Of a DNA stretch of 64,000 nucleotides, positions 35,186 to 48,542 are shown piece after piece; position 1 is the first letter of the stretch, and each line of letters starts with the position of its first letter. Origin of the DNA: Brassica napus. Taxonomy: Eukaryota; Streptophyta; Magnoliopsida; Brassicales; Brassicaceae. The stretch is from assembly GCF_020379485.1 (NCBI RefSeq), contig NC_063449.1, forward strand, positions 36,825,473-36,889,472. Reading direction: 5' to 3'. The translations under genes were made by a program, and so were the position numbers. The notes under the pieces are model-generated. The model saw nothing but the letters and a program-made list of their open reading frames with translations, was not told where the DNA came from and ran no database searches.

Positions 35186-36222
35186 AATAAAAACAGCCTT
35201 CTTTTTCGCTGTTTAATCAAAGTAGTCTTTTGGAGTCGCGTGTAAGGGAGCCCCGACGTCCGGTGGCGCGTCCGAGCGCGTACCGGCGCCGATGGCTCCC
35301 TTCCTTTTCATTTCGCTCAAGTCTTCGAGTGGTTGCTCCGATCTATCGTTTCTCTCCGACATGCTGGCGGATCTGGGTTAGGGTTTTGCTCCGGGAAGAG
35401 CTCGGCCCTCTGCAACTCTTCTTCCTCTGGATTCACGGCGAGGATGTAGGATAATCAGATCTCCAGTTCAGCGTCGTTTTGGTCCGGGATGTAGAGAATC
35501 CCATAGCTCTAGCATAGCCGATAAAGATCCTGGATTGTGGAGGCTTTTTCAGCTCTGTGGCGCCGGCTAAGCTTCTGGAACGTGGAGGCTTCTACAGTTC
35601 CACTGTTGCCGGTTTTGACTCCGGGGGGGGGGGGGGGGGGGGGGGGGGGTAAAGGTGTCTTGTGCCTTGCGTTGCCGGCTTCTGGCCCCTTAGTACCGTT
35701 CTAGGGTTTGGTTCTGTTTCTTTCAATTGTTTTTGTGTGGTTTATTAGTTAAGTGAATCTGGTTCGGGTTTGTTGGATGAGATCTCGTCGGAGGACGATG
35801 GAAGCTCTCCGGTGGAAAGGGTGATGTTTGAGCGAAGCCTTCTCCTTGGTGTCTGTGTTGAACTATGGCGGATGAGATCTCGTTTACGATTGATTCTCTC
35901 CGAGATTATACGCACTTGGGAGGTTGGCGGTCGCGGTGAAGACGGTGTGGAGTTTATGAGTTCCGGTGTGGCTCGGTGAATCGGTGGGTGGTGTGGCTCG
36001 GTGAATCGGTGGGTGGTTCTCCGGTGGTAGTCGAGGCGGAGGTGATGCTGCGGTTCGCGATGGAATGCGGCCGACATCTCTTTCTCTCTTGGGCTTAGGG
36101 TTCTGTCTTGGGCTTGAGGTTTTTGTGTTTTTCTTAGCTGGTCTTTAGCTTGTTGGGCCTTGTAAGCATGTTGGGCCTTTGGGCTTTTATTAAATAAACT
36201 CTTGATGCGAAAAAAAAAATAG
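35186..36222 (+). mobile_element. GC-rich, poly(A)-tailed segment, possibly a LINE-derived insertion
   Basis: About 1 kb of sequence far richer in GC than its surroundings ends in TTTATTAAATAAACTC and an A run at 36210-36219, as retroposed elements do. It includes a 27-base G run (35623-35649) and a 27-bp unit repeated twice (35968-36020, GTGTGGCTCGGTGAATCGGT). No reverse transcriptase was seen. The left end is not resolved and no target-site duplication was found. Confidence 0.4.
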
Positions 36223-36332
36223 ATGTTAATATGGATTGTTACATTTTATCAAAGGGACTACCTATTTAACATGAATCAATAACACTTTACCAAATTGAGT
36301 AGTATTGGACCGGTACCTTTACAAAAAATTAT

Positions 36333-39300
36333 GGGCTTTTTGCAAATATGACTCAAAACTTGAAGTCAAACACAAAACTAACCCATGTTTTTTTAGAATT
36401 TTGACTTGCCTCTTTCACCCCTAAAGTTTAGAATATTCATGAAAATGCCATCACATTTCTTTTTTTTGAAAATGCTTATTTTACTCTATCACCGTCATCT
36501 TTCTCAGTTATTCACAATATTGCCATTGCCATCAATACACCAACCATCATGAACAACCAATTTAAAGCTCTTAATGCACCTAAAAATCGATTTACACTCT
36601 TTCTTTATCAATTCTTATGAACCAAAAACAACATCTCTTTACTTTCTCTCCACATTCATCCCAAAAAAATCCAAGATTTTGATTCTAAAAATTTTATGGT
36701 TCATAGAGCCATTTAAACTTACGATTCTTGGTGGTTCACTTTTGTTAGAGATTCTTGGTGTTTGGAGAAGACTTTTGTGTGCTAAACAAGTTATCTCACC
36801 GGTTGAAACCATGAAATTAGTTTTTTTTCCAGATCTGTTCTTCCAGACGACTTCCGGGAAAGTCGTCCAGCTGTAGACGACTTACATGGAAGTCTTCTTG
36901 TCAATGCAAAGGTTAATTTTGCAATTGACTTTTCAATGTGTTTTTCTAGACGACTTACATGGAAGTCGTCCATCTTTGTTTGTTAAAAAAAAATCGAGAT
37001 GACTTCCATGTAAGTCGTCTAAGGTAAACGGGTTAGTTTTGCATTTGACCGAATTGTGTCAGAAATTTAACTTTTCCTAGACGACTTACATGTAAGTCGT
37101 CCAGTAGAAAATTAAAAAATCAATATTTTGTTATACCTAGACGATGTAAGTCGTCTCAGGTTAGTTTTGCAATTGAAAAATAAAACAAAAAAATTATTTT
37201 TGTCTAGACGACTTACAAGGAAATCGTCCATCAAACGACTTCTACGAAAGTCGTCCATGATTTTATTCCGAGAATCTGGTCAAACCTTGCTTATCTTGGA
37301 CGACTTCGTCTAGGTATAAAAAAATATTAATTTTTTAATTTTCTACTGCACGACTTACATGTAAGTTGTCCAGGAAAAATCAAAATTCTGACACAATCCG
37401 GGTAAATGCAAAACTAACCTACTTTCCCTAGTAATTTTTTTAACAAACAAAGATGGACGACTTCCATGTAAGTCGTCTAGGTTAAAAATCATTTGCAAAA
37501 CTAACCTAAATGGACAAATTTCTAGAAGTCTACCAGACGACCTCCGTGGAAGTCGTCTGCGTCAATGTTTAATAAACTTTCATTTTCTCTAAAACTATAA
37601 AGACTTTTTAATTTTTTTTTTGTTAATTCATGTATATTAGTCAATATTGGGGCTACTGAATGAAATTTATAACTTAATTGGTGATATTTATAAGGTTACC
37701 AACATTCATGCTTAGTAAAGTTTCTAGCTAATTGAGAAGACTTCTGTGGAAGTTTTCTACGTTAGTTTTTGTAAATTTGTTAAGTAAGTTTAAGATATGT
37801 TTATTTAGTTTTCAAAAGTGTTAAGTAACTTCAAGAATATCATGTAACATGGTTTAATTTGTCTTCTCAGATCATAAGAAATACTTTTTTACCTTATGTA
37901 TCTAATGAAAGTGTTTTAACTTTGAACTTATGTAATGTTTTATCTTTTGTGAATTTGACTAAGTTTTCTTGAGATTTTTTCTCCCTTAGTTGTAATAAAT
38001 TTGATTAATTTTTTTATGTTATTGTGTTTTGCTATTGAAGTTGTATCAATAACTTCAATTATGTCAAGTAATTTTGGCAAGATAATGTCGTGGAAATGAA
38101 CATATTGACCAATTTTTTTCATTAATATCTCTTCAAATTTACAAAAAATCACAACTAAACGAGTACACATGCAAATCACAAAACATACCACAAACAAAAC
38201 CATTATAGATCATTCCTCTACAAAGACAAGCTTAGACTCCACTTGATATGGAAGAAGACCCCGTCAGAAGACTTCCTGGAAGTCGTGTGGAAGACTTCGT
38301 TGAAGTCGTCTGGAAGACTTCCTGGAAGACTTCTTTGAAGTCGTCTGGAAGACTTCCTGGAAGTCTCCTAGCGCATTATATTTTAGAAGACTCCCGAGAA
38401 GACTTTCCATAGGTCTTCCAAAGTCTGATTCAGATCTGAAAAACATGTATATCAAACCCAGATGTGTAAAACATGCATATCATATCAAAAAAACGTTCAA
38501 ATGGCTTTAAAACAGAGAAAATAAGTGGAAAATTAGATAGACATACTTTTATAGAACACACAAACTACATATCCAAGTGGAAGATGAGAACCATCTGATT
38601 AAAACCTGCAACAAAAAGATAGATTAGTGAGAAAGACATGAGACAAAAACGAAAAATTCATATAAAGTTTAGTGTTTTCAAGTCAAAGAGATTAGAGTGG
38701 GTTTGAAGAGTTTTAGTTTGGAAATAAGTATGAATTTTATGCAAGAGGAGGTTACTAAATGAAGAAAAATCAACATAAGAACTTACCAAAACGCTCAGAT
38801 CTATTATGAAAGGAGGACATGGGAGAAGACTCCGTTAGAAGACTTCCTGGAAGTCGTCTGGAAGTCTTCTAGTCCAGAAGTCTTCCAGAACTGAAAAACC
38901 TGCATATCCAAATCCAGATATGAAAAACCTGCATCTCGAAAAACGTTCAAATGACTTAAAAACAGAAAAAATGAGTGGAATATTAGATAGATCTACCTTT
39001 ATAGAACACACAAAAATACATATCTAAAATTAATAAATCTACATTAAAATGAGTGGAAGATGGGAACCATGTGATGAAAAACCTGCAAAACAAGATAAAC
39101 TAGTGAGAAAGACATGAGGCAAAAACAATAAATTGATATAAAGTTTGGCGTTTATAAGTTCAAAGAGATTACAGAGAGGTTGTAGAGTTTTAGAACGAGG
39201 AACATACCATTTTTGTTGCAGCCATTTGAGAGGAAGAGAGAGAATGTGTAAAAAAAAATTTATATATGGAGACAAAAATTCCAATAAGGTTAAATATTTT

Positions 39301-40066
39301 CGATCAGAAGACTTACTAGACGGCTGACTTGTACGTCGCCCAAAAGACTTCAATATTTTTAGCAGGAAACTAAAATATTTTTAGCAGGAAACTAAACTAT
39401 TTTTAGCAGAAAACTAAAATATTTTTAGCGGGAGTTAGAAGACTTCCCAGACGACTTACATGTTAGTCGTCTAGACCCTAAACATAACCCCTAAACTAAA
39501 TTAACTAACTAAACACTTCGTAAAATTAAATTAAACTTAAAAAGTGTTTACTATACACGAAAATAATCACATGTAGATAAAAATTTAATTTTTCAAAAAA
39601 ATATTTAAGCTTTCCAAAATCTAACCCTAACAATACATACAATACTACAACATATGTTGCAAAACCCTAGACCAAATAATATCATGATTCGCTACTTTCA
39701 CTCATCTATGTTGAAAACAATTCAATTTTATTATATCTTAATTTATATCACTGAAAACTGTTTATAATTACATGATTTTAATTTTTCGCTTATCAAAATA
39801 TTTTTTACAAAATTTATAAATTATTTTTAAGATCAACTATACCAGACGACTTCTGTGGACGTCGACCTGAAGACTTAACAGAATCTCAGAAGACTCAGAA
39901 GACTTAGCGGAGATATATTCGTAAAAATGAGTTCTGTTTTTTTGTTTGGTCATAAGGGGTTGACTGTAATTTCACAAAGCTTTTGGGTTACTTTTGCATT
40001 TGATTTAAGTTTGTATATATTTTTGCAATCAAAATCAAGTTTTGAGTCATATTTGTTAAATCTCCC
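36333..40066. mobile_element. Large non-autonomous Mutator-like element with palindrome arrays
   Basis: The left end GGGCTTTTTGCAAATATGAC and the right end (read inverted, GGGAGATTTAACAAATATGAC) share a short terminal inverted repeat ending TATGACTCAAAACTTGA. The flanks AAAAATTAT (36324-36332) and GAAAATTAT (40067-40075) agree at 8 of 9 positions, the Mutator duplication size. No mudrA-type ORF is visible. The interior contains at least fifteen copies of a roughly 22-bp palindrome and variants (GACGACTTCCATGTAAGTCG type). Confidence 0.7.
36840..37560. repeat. Array of 22-bp palindromes arranged as a large foldback
   Basis: Palindromic units of the form ACGACTTACATGTAAGTCGT lie near 36845, 36875, 36950, 36998, 37080, 37207, 37348, 37455 and 37535. 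The spacers are inverted too: the stretch 36941-37150 reads, in reverse complement and in order, through 37290-37490. This gives an imperfect hairpin of about 500 bp centred near 37225. A second, looser set with AGAAGACTTCCTGGAAGTC units lies at 38255-38410 and 38825-38890. Confidence 0.8.
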
Positions 40067-40083
40067 GAAAATTATAATGCAAT

Positions 40084-40237
40084 ACGCTCAAATAAAAGTA
40101 TGTGTCTTATTCTTCATATAATTTACAACTAAAACTATCGCATTAAATCGTGATGTTCAACGCTCAAATAAAAGTTTGTGCCTTATTCTTCATACTATAA
40201 TTTACAACTAAAACTATCGCATTAAATCGTGATGTAC
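40084..40237. repeat. 76-bp tandem duplication
   Basis: The unit ACGCTCAAATAAAAGTNTGT through CGCATTAAATCGTGATGT occurs twice, at 40084 and 40160, with a few differences. It starts 9 bases after the right flank of the Mutator-like element. Confidence 0.85.
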
Positions 40238-41047
40238 TAAGTGATTGTTTATTTGCCAATGCTCCGAACTGAACAGAATCAGACACGCAATTGCACCATG
40301 CACTTCCTCCTTTTGTCATTTTCCTTAAGTCATCTGTATTAGTATTAAATATTATTAATTTATTTGAATCAATAAGATGTCTTCAGTTTCACCGGTGTTC
40401 CCTCATTGGTAAGACACTGAAATAAGTTGGTGTGGTGAAATTTTCAACTAATGTTGGGAAAGGAAACAGAATTCAGAAAATAAAGATGCACAGGATCCCG
40501 TTAATATCAACAGAAATATATTTTCAAGTTTACTGTGGTTAACATATTCGACCCCATGGCCCGATTTTGGCGTACGATGTCGAACAAACAGCACGTGCAT
40601 GCTACTCATTTTACTATAGCCACTTACACGCGCGTTGCTCCATTATATGTCGACAATTTCAGAGCAGATAGTGAGTGTGACACAGCCAATAGTAGCTAAT
40701 TTAATAGGCTTGCTTGGGCCTTGGGGTCCGGATAGGCATAAATCCTCATCAATATACTATAAGAAAATTCATTTGTTCAACAGAATTATTATGTTTATAT
40801 ATAAGCGAAGTAAATAGAAACCAAAATAATCGTTGGAGTTTATCAATTTCATGAATTTTTACAAGATTTTTCTGAAGATTATCAACGGCGTATAAGTTGA
40901 TACAGTACATCTTTTTTATTCCGAACAATTTGTTTTATTACAAGTTACTGACCGTTTATGCTTTTGGCTGAAAAATACAAAACAGTTTACTCTGATTGGA
41001 TTTAATTGCATTTATGGTGGACCTTGGACATTAAAAGAGGATGGTAA

Positions 41048-41326
41048 GGGCATCTGCATCAGTGAACTCCATGGAGAGTTTACACAGTTTTCGAAAAAAA
41101 AAATATTGAAATAAACAAAAGCAATGAACCTGCATCTTGGGAGTTCACTGCACTGAACCTGGATCATCACTGTAGCACGGACCCCACGACACGTGGCGGC
41201 CCGCGATTGGTCCGATTAATATTTTTTTTTTAAAAAAAAAGAAAACCAAAATCAAACAGGAAAAAAAATAATAATAAAAAAATACTTTGTGAACCCTTTT
41301 GATAGGGTTCACTAACGCTGATGCTC
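41048..41326. mobile_element. Tourist/Harbinger-like MITE
   Basis: The 279-bp segment starts GGGCATCTGCATCAGTGAAC and, from the right end, GAGCATCAGCGTTAGTGAAC, a 20-bp imperfect inverted pair. The flanking trinucleotides are TAA on the left and AAA on the right, so the target duplication is decayed or the class is different. Confidence 0.65.
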
Positions 41327-41618
41327 AAATGAGTGAGTACTGTATAAATGAACAAGTGAATTAAATGAAAGGGAGTGGAGATAACACAATGTTCTCATAT
41401 TCAGCCTAGACCCACAATCGAATCGATAAAACTGGCAATATATAATCCGATTTGGATTTTTAAAAAAATCTGTTAATTAAAATCTGATAAAACTAAAAAA
41501 ATAATTGCTAGTAACATGAAAATTTTACCTTAAAAGCACACAGATTAATTTCCAACAATTTACCTAATTTAAAATTTAACCAAAAAACATCAATAAGAAG
41601 AATTCCATTAAATGTGAC
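41327..41618. other. AT-rich intergenic spacer
   Basis: No feature is visible between the MITE and the methyltransferase exon remnant. Confidence 0.4.
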
Positions 41619-41709
41619 CTCTTTCTCATACTTTGCCATCCCTGAAGTCCTTCACCAACCGTAAATCTCGAAATACCAATCTGGCTTTGGAGGACGCAGT
41701 TTGTTCAAG
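41619..41709 (-). pseudogene. Isolated exon 2 of a SAM-dependent methyltransferase (array copy D)
   Basis: The minus-strand exon between TCTATTAG and a GTCACA donor reads L-R-P-P-K-P-D-W-Y-F-E-I-Y-G-W, a stop, then S-G-M-A-K-Y-E-K-E. It aligns with exon 2 of the copy at 42873-49357 (R-P-D-W-Y-K-E-L-F-A, T-G-M-R-S-Y-E-A-E). Downstream exons of this copy were not found. The bases 41760-42130 upstream include open stretches that I could not assign. Confidence 0.6.
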
Positions 41710-43862
41710 CTAATAGAAAGATATTTAGATAATCAGATTAAATAGCCATTCATCTTCTATGATTTAGCAGCAGAGTTCACTACTAGCAAGTAGCAACGAG
41801 ACATGGCTGAGGTTGCATGAAGGACCAAGGAAGTGAGGCCAGTAAGAGAGGCGTTGGCATAAAACTCTTTGTCGGGCGGTGTCCTAATTAATGGTAGTTA
41901 CTCCATTCGGAGGTTGGTTAAGAAGAATCTCTCCTAAATTCTCGTAACAGAAAACAAAGCAGAGAGATAAAAGAGAAACGATGGGTTAGAAGGATCGAAG
42001 CGTAGAATGGAGAGATTTGAGGAAACGGCGTCGTAGCTTGTCCTAGGGCAGAACTGTCACTGTTGCTCAAAAGCACTAGCAAAACGAACTTAGAACACAC
42101 GTAGCTTTCGCCTTTCAGGCAAATTTCTCAGCCCTTTCCTTTTAATTTTCTCATTTATATATGTAGCAAATTGAAACTAACAGTTCCTACAAACAAGGAA
42201 GCAAAATTTAAACATGGAATTGAGGAAAATGTGAGACATGAATGAAGCAAGTATAACAAAAATCACAACAGCAGCCCTGGAGGAAAGTACTGATTTTGGT
42301 GTAAAAAAGCTTGATTAGAGAAAAAAATGGCTGTTAAGGCTGTCAAACCTTCCAAAGCCATGAAAGTTTTGACACCAATCGCAACTCATAACAGCAGCCC
42401 TAGAATTTGAAGAATGCATAATTTGTTGTATTTAATTTCTCTCTAAACTCTTTGATTGCACAAATTAAGAATATGGAAACCATTTGAACTCCGTATCTCT
42501 CCAGAATATGGAAACCATTAGGCGACTGAAAGTAAAAAAAAAAAACAAAAATAAATAACGAGTTCAGATGTCAATGTGACATCCTACATCTCGCCAAAAA
42601 CATTCTGAAACAAGAATGGAAATCTTGAAATTTGACTAGCTAAATTTTCTTTAATTTTTTCAGTCTCTAATCTCTATTGCTTTTGCATTTTATCAAGACA
42701 GAAAGTTGATTTGATGAAATCCAACCACTACACGGCTACACCATAATTATTTTAAGGAGTCCAAGAAAATTGCCACAAATTAACAAGAAGTTGCTTAATA
42801 CAAGAGAGTTCTGAAAATATAATTTAGCACACGATCATGAAATTACACACCTTTTGCATCTTACTTGCATAGTTACTTATACGCAACTCCATAAACATGA
42901 GGTCTAATTATCCAAGGGAAGCTATACATTGCCGGAGTGTTGATCTCAGCGCCACCACTAAAACCAGCACCGGCAATGTATAAGCCGGTGTTTCTTGTCA
43001 GATGACATCCGTCTGCAACCACTTGCTGTAGTGGATCCAATACATTTTGGACATGCCTGAAAAAAGTTCCATCTGCACCCCAAAAACACAACTTTTGGAT
43101 TAAATTTGTATAACATATTGATTTCTAGGCCTATGATGTGAAAATGTGGTTATACCTTCAGCCGCTACGTGCTCGATGAACAGAAATATCCCACCCGGTT
43201 TCAGAACCCGCTTGATCTCTGAAAATAATACTTGGTTGAAGATATTATCAGATGATCTCTTTTGAGGTTTATGGGAATTACCTTGAAGTGTTTGCTTAAC
43301 ATCTGGGACAGAACACAGGACAAGTGTTGAAATGACTGCATCCACAGAGTTATCATCTAATGGTATAGCTTCTCCTACCTGGTGACAAACAAGATCAATA
43401 GAAAAGTAAGATCAGAGGATTGTAATGGGAAGAAAGGTCTCTGATATAGACATATGACTATGGGTAGTTGAATTAGGGTACAATTAGAAATATTTAACTA
43501 ATAAGTTTTGCTATCTTTAATATATAAATTATGGTTGATTAAGATAACTTTAATCTCCAAAAAGATTAAGGTTAAGAGGAGGCTTATCATAAATTTTCAG
43601 TTTAATTATTGTGTGAATAAAAAGATTCATATCAGCTCACAGTCAAACATTTTATGTACCACACGACTTACTCCTTGCATGAATCTAAAGTTTTCAGGTT
43701 TCAGTCCGGCTTCTCTAGCAGCTTCGCAAGCGTACTTTTCCATTTTCTGATTTGGGTCCATACCGAAAACGCAGACGATTTCATTACTTGCGTAGTACTT
43801 CAGATTAGGACCTGTACCAACACCAATCTCCAGCACTCTTTCTCCTTTAGCAGTCAGATTAT

Positions 43863-44001
43863 TATTAGGATAAGTCTTAACTATATTTAGTTAATCATGG
43901 TTTAATTCTGGTTCTTATCGTTATAGGCTTATTCTCTTGTATAAATACTCAGCGTTTGCTATTCTAATAAACAACACAAAGTACTTCTTTAAACACTTAT
44001 A
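43863..44001 (+). repeat. 5' LTR of copia element 2
   Basis: The 139-bp repeat runs TATTAGGATAAG to CACTTATA, so its ends are TA..TA-like and not the usual TG..CA. A TATA box (TATAAATACT) is present near 43940. Confidence 0.93.
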
Positions 44002-44058
44002 TGGTATCAGAGCAAAAAGATTCATAAACCCTAATTTTTTTCTTCTACCCCAAGAAAC

Positions 44059-47000
44059 ATGGCAGACGCTATGTCTTCTACAAATATATCTTCTTCTAAT
44101 ACTACTGCTCCTTCGGGAATATACTATCTACACCCTTCAGACAATCCTGGATCTTTAATCGCATCGGTTTTGCTCAAAGGAGATAATTATACAGAATGGG
44201 CTACCGAACTCTCCAACTCGATTCAAGCAAAGCAAAAATTAGGTTTCATTGAAGGAACAGTTGACAGTTCCGAAACCTTTTACGGAACCGGATCTCTCTC
44301 GATGGCAAGCTACAAACTCAATGATAGTCGGTTGGATTAGAACATCCATAGATCCGAAGATTCGTTATACTGTGACGTTTGTTCCAGAAGCTCATAAATT
44401 ATGAAATAATCTTCAACGCCGTTTTTCCGTTAAGAACGGAGTTCGTATTCATCTACTTCGTGACGAGATCAATACATGCCAACAGGATGGTCAGACGGTG
44501 ATCGAATACTTTGGCCGCCTCGCGAAACTCTGGGAAGAACTAGACAATCTCAAAACTCCTCGGTTGTGTTCGTGTGAAGCGGCATCGGAAATAGAGAAAG
44601 AAAGAGAAGAAATACGCGTTCAAAAATTCCTTTTTGGCCTCGACGAATCGCGTTTTCGAAACATCCGATCACAGATCATTGATGAGGATCCTCTACCAGA
44701 TTTAAACAATGTCTACTCCAGAGTAATCCGAGAAGAGTAATATAATAACTCTGCACGGTCTAAGGATGTGAAAACAGAGGCAATTGGTTTTCATGCTCAC
44801 ACCGATACACCTCCGGTTGACTCTCTTCAATCTACAGCCGTGACAAATCGCTTCAGTGATCCTAACAGAACCTGTACGCATTGGTCTCGGAAAGGACATG
44901 ACAAATCCAAATGTTTTCTTCTTCACGGGTTCCCTGACTTGTGGTATGAACATAAAAATACCTCCTCTTCAGGGGGTTCTTCCTCTGGTTCGTCTCAGCG
45001 TGGTCGAGGAGGAAGGTATTCAAACAACGGCAACCGTGGCCGTGGGCGCTCCAATTCAGTTAGAGCGGTTTCAAACAATACAACTTCAACCAATTCAGCA
45101 AATCAACTAAGTGATCCAATCGGTCAGATAACTCAGCTTCTACAACTACTTCAAAACTCAAAGTCGACCATATCAACGGAGAAACTATCCGGTAAACCAA
45201 CACTCAAAGATGTCATTATTGACACTGGAGCCTCTCATCATATGACCGGAGATATCTCATTACTTAAGGATGTGGTTGATATTTTGCCTTCCTCGGTCAA
45301 GTTTCCAAATGGCTGTGGCTCGCAAGCAAGCAAAAAGGGCACGCTAGTGCTCAGCGAACATTACTTATTGACTGATGTTTTATATGTTCCTGATTTTAAT
45401 TGCACACTCATCTCTGTGTCGCGATTACTAAAGCAAACTGGATGTATTGCTATCTTTACTGATACTTTATGTGTCTTGCAGGGTCGTTTTACGAAGACCC
45501 TGATTGGAACGGGTGAAGAACGTGAGGGGGTCTATTACTTTACTGGGGTCACAGCAGCACGAGTACATCGAACTGAGTTAAAGAATTCTTCAACATCAGA
45601 ACTATGGCATCGACGGCTACGACACCCATCTTATAGGGTTTTATCGGCTTTACCGGTTTTAGATAGAATGGTTTTTGATTCAGAACAAGCTGAGTCTTGT
45701 GAAATTTGTTTTCGTGCTAAGCAAACAAGACAAGTTTTTAATGATAGTTTTAATAAAGCTTCTGCGCCTCTTTCTCTAGTACATTGCGATGTTTGGGGAC
45801 CCTATCGTACTACTTCTTCCTCTAGTGCGAGATATTTTCTTACTATTGTCGATGATTTTTCCAGAGCAGTCTGGACCTACTTGATGTTAGAAAAATCAGA
45901 GGTTGCTCAGTTGCTTCGCGAGTTTATTGCCTTGGCCGAACGTCAGTTTGGGAGGCAAGTTAAAACAATTCGCTCAGATAATGGATCAGAATTCCTTGTC
46001 CTCAAGTCATTCTTCAGACAACTTGGTATTGAACATCAGACTTCATGTGTTGATACTCCTCAACAGAAAGGACAGGTTGAAAGAAAACATCGTCATATTT
46101 TAAATGTGGCCAGAGCATGTCTTTTCCAGGCATGTCTACCGGTCTCATTCTGGGGAGAGAGCATCCTTACTGCAGCTCACCTTATCAATCGCACACCTTC
46201 TCAAGTCTTGAAAGGGAAAACACCTTACGAAGTCTTATTTGGCAAGAAACCATACTTTGATAAGCTACGTGTCTTCGGGTGTCTATGCTACTCTCATCGT
46301 AAGGCTAGGGATAAGGATAAGTTTGGTGATCGTAGTCGCAAGTGCATATTTGTTGGATATCCTTATGGTAAAAAGGCATGGCGTTTGTATGATCTTACTA
46401 CTCACGAGTTCTTTGACAGTAGAGACGTTGTCTTCTCTGAACAAAAATTCCTTGGTGTTGACTCTGAAGAATATGTCTCTCCACCGCTTAATACGTATGA
46501 TCTTAGTATTGATGATTGGTTGCTACCACCTCCTCTGGTTGAGGAGCATGCTGCTTCTACTGATCAGTCACCTCCTCCGGATCAATCTTCTCCTACACAA
46601 CCAACGGAGACATTGTCTCCAACGACGACGACTGTGCCTGCAGCAGAGCCATCGTCTCCTTCGAATGAGGTTGTTCCATCCTCACCGTCTCATGTATCTC
46701 CTGTGAACTCGGATATTAAACCCTCTGGATCTCCTGTGAACTCGGATATTGAACCCTATGGATCTCCTGGTATTCCAGAAATTCTTGGTCGTGGTCAGCG
46801 ACATAGGACACCTTCTGTTCTATTGAAAGATTATGTTACTCACTCTGTTTCTTCGACCCCCCCTCACGTTCTACCACCTTCGGATCAAGGGTCTTCACTA
46901 ACGGTCTCAGGTATGACTCCATATCCCATCTCAAGTTATGTGTCTGATCATGCTTTCTCAGATACACATAAAGCTTTCATGGCTGCTATCATCAATGATG

Positions 47001-48535
47001 ACGTTCCGAAGAGTTTTAAAGAAGCTGTTAAACACAAAGAGTGGAACGAGGCCATGTTTAAAGAGGTGGATGCTTTTGAAGTGACTGATACTTGGGATGT
47101 CACTGATCTCCCACCGGGCAAGAAGCCTCTACGCAACATGTGGATCTACTCCAACAAATACAATGCACTAGGTGAAGTTGAACGCAAGAAGGCTCGCTTA
47201 GTTGTTCTTGGTAATAATCAGACAGAGGGAGAAGACTTCTCGGACACGTTCGCACCAGTGGCTAAATCAACTACGGTTCGTATTATTCTAAAGCTTGCTG
47301 CAATGAAGAACTGGATTGATCACCAAATGGACGTCAGCAACGCGTTCTTACATGGCGACCTTGACGAAGAAAAATATATGAGGCTACCGCTAGGTTTCAC
47401 TTGTTCGGATCCTAACAAAGTATGTAGGTTGAAGAAATCTCTATATGGCTTACGCCAGGCCCCGCGGTGTTGGTATTCTAAACTCGAAAAGGCGTTGCAT
47501 GGTTTTGGTTTCTCCAACGAATATGTCGATCAATCCATGTTCTCCAAAGTCTGTGGTTCTACTTGCATACATATTCTTGTCTATGTAGATGACTTTTTCA
47601 TCGCTTCTAATGATGCCACTGCTCTTCAAGAGTTTAAGGACTATCTTCAAAAGTGTTTCCGCATGAAAGACCTTGGCAAGCTAAAGTACTTTCTTGGCTT
47701 CGAGGTGGTGCGTAATGCTTCTGGTTTCTATATCTCACAACGCAAATACGCGCTTGACATCATAGCTGAGACTGGTCTGCTCGGAGCTAAACCGTCTCCT
47801 GTTCCTATTGAGCTCAATCATCAACTTGGACAGGCTCAGGGAGCTCTGGCAAATACACAACAGTACCGGCGACTTGTAGGCCGTCTGATATATCTTACTA
47901 ACACACGCCCGGACCTTGGTTATACTGTTCATATTCTCTCGCAATTTATGCAGAAACCGCTTCTACCTCATTGGGAGGCGGCTCTCCGAGCTGTCAGATA
48001 TCTCAAGGGCACACCTGGTCAGGGTATCTTCTTGAACTATAATGATGATCTTCAGGTGAGTATTTACTGCGATTCAGACTTGTCTGCGTGTCCTCGTACG
48101 CGACGTTCTTTGAGTGCCTATATCACATTTATTGGTGAATCTCCGGTGTCATGGAGAACAAAGAAGCAAGATACTATATCTCTTTCATCTGCAGAAGCTG
48201 AATATCGAGCTATGTCGGAAGCTCTCAAGAAGTTAAAGTGGTTAAAAGGTTTTCTAGGGTCGTTTGGTTTTGATCATTCTACTCCGATGAAACTATTTTG
48301 TGATAACAAGTCTGCCTTACACATTGCTGCCAATCCAGTGTTTCATGAGCGTACTAAACACATTGAGAGGGATTGTCATCATGTATGTGACGCTGTCAAG
48401 GCCAAGATGATCACTACTGAGCATGTTACTTCCAAGAATCAGTTGGCGGATGTTCTTACTAAGGCCTTGCCTCGTCCTCAATTTGAGAATCTTATGTCCA
48501 TGTTGGCTGTTCGAAATCTCACAATTCCAACATGA
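44059..48535 (+). pseudogene. Copia gag-pol polyprotein with broken gag and intact pol
   Basis: Gag starts at ATG 44059 (M-A-D-A-M-S-S-T). It loses frame near 44300 and has stops at about 44399 (Trp codon to TGA) and at 44738. From 44768 one frame of 1255 codons is open to 48535. It holds a zinc-knuckle-like C-T-H-W-S-R-K-G-H-D-K-S-K-C, protease D-T-G-A-S-H-H (45221), and integrase H-R-R-L-R-H and C-E-I-C. Next are the core D-V-W-G-P, D-N-G-S-E-F and V-E-R-K-H, RT Y-V-D-D-F-F (47583) and RNase H C-D-S-D-L-S, S-L-S-S-A-E-A-E-Y. Every catalytic motif checked in pol is intact. Self-mobilisation is unlikely because gag is broken, but supply from elsewhere is possible. Confidence 0.92.
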
Positions 48536-48542
48536 GGGGGAG

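Noticed and set aside
35230..36077. Several GC-rich open frames
   Set aside because: No family motif is visible. High GC alone keeps frames open in this segment.
36840..39480. CRISPR-like array of short repeats
   Set aside because: The units are palindromic and unevenly spaced, the spacers are themselves inverted repeats, and this is a plant transposon. It is not a CRISPR array.
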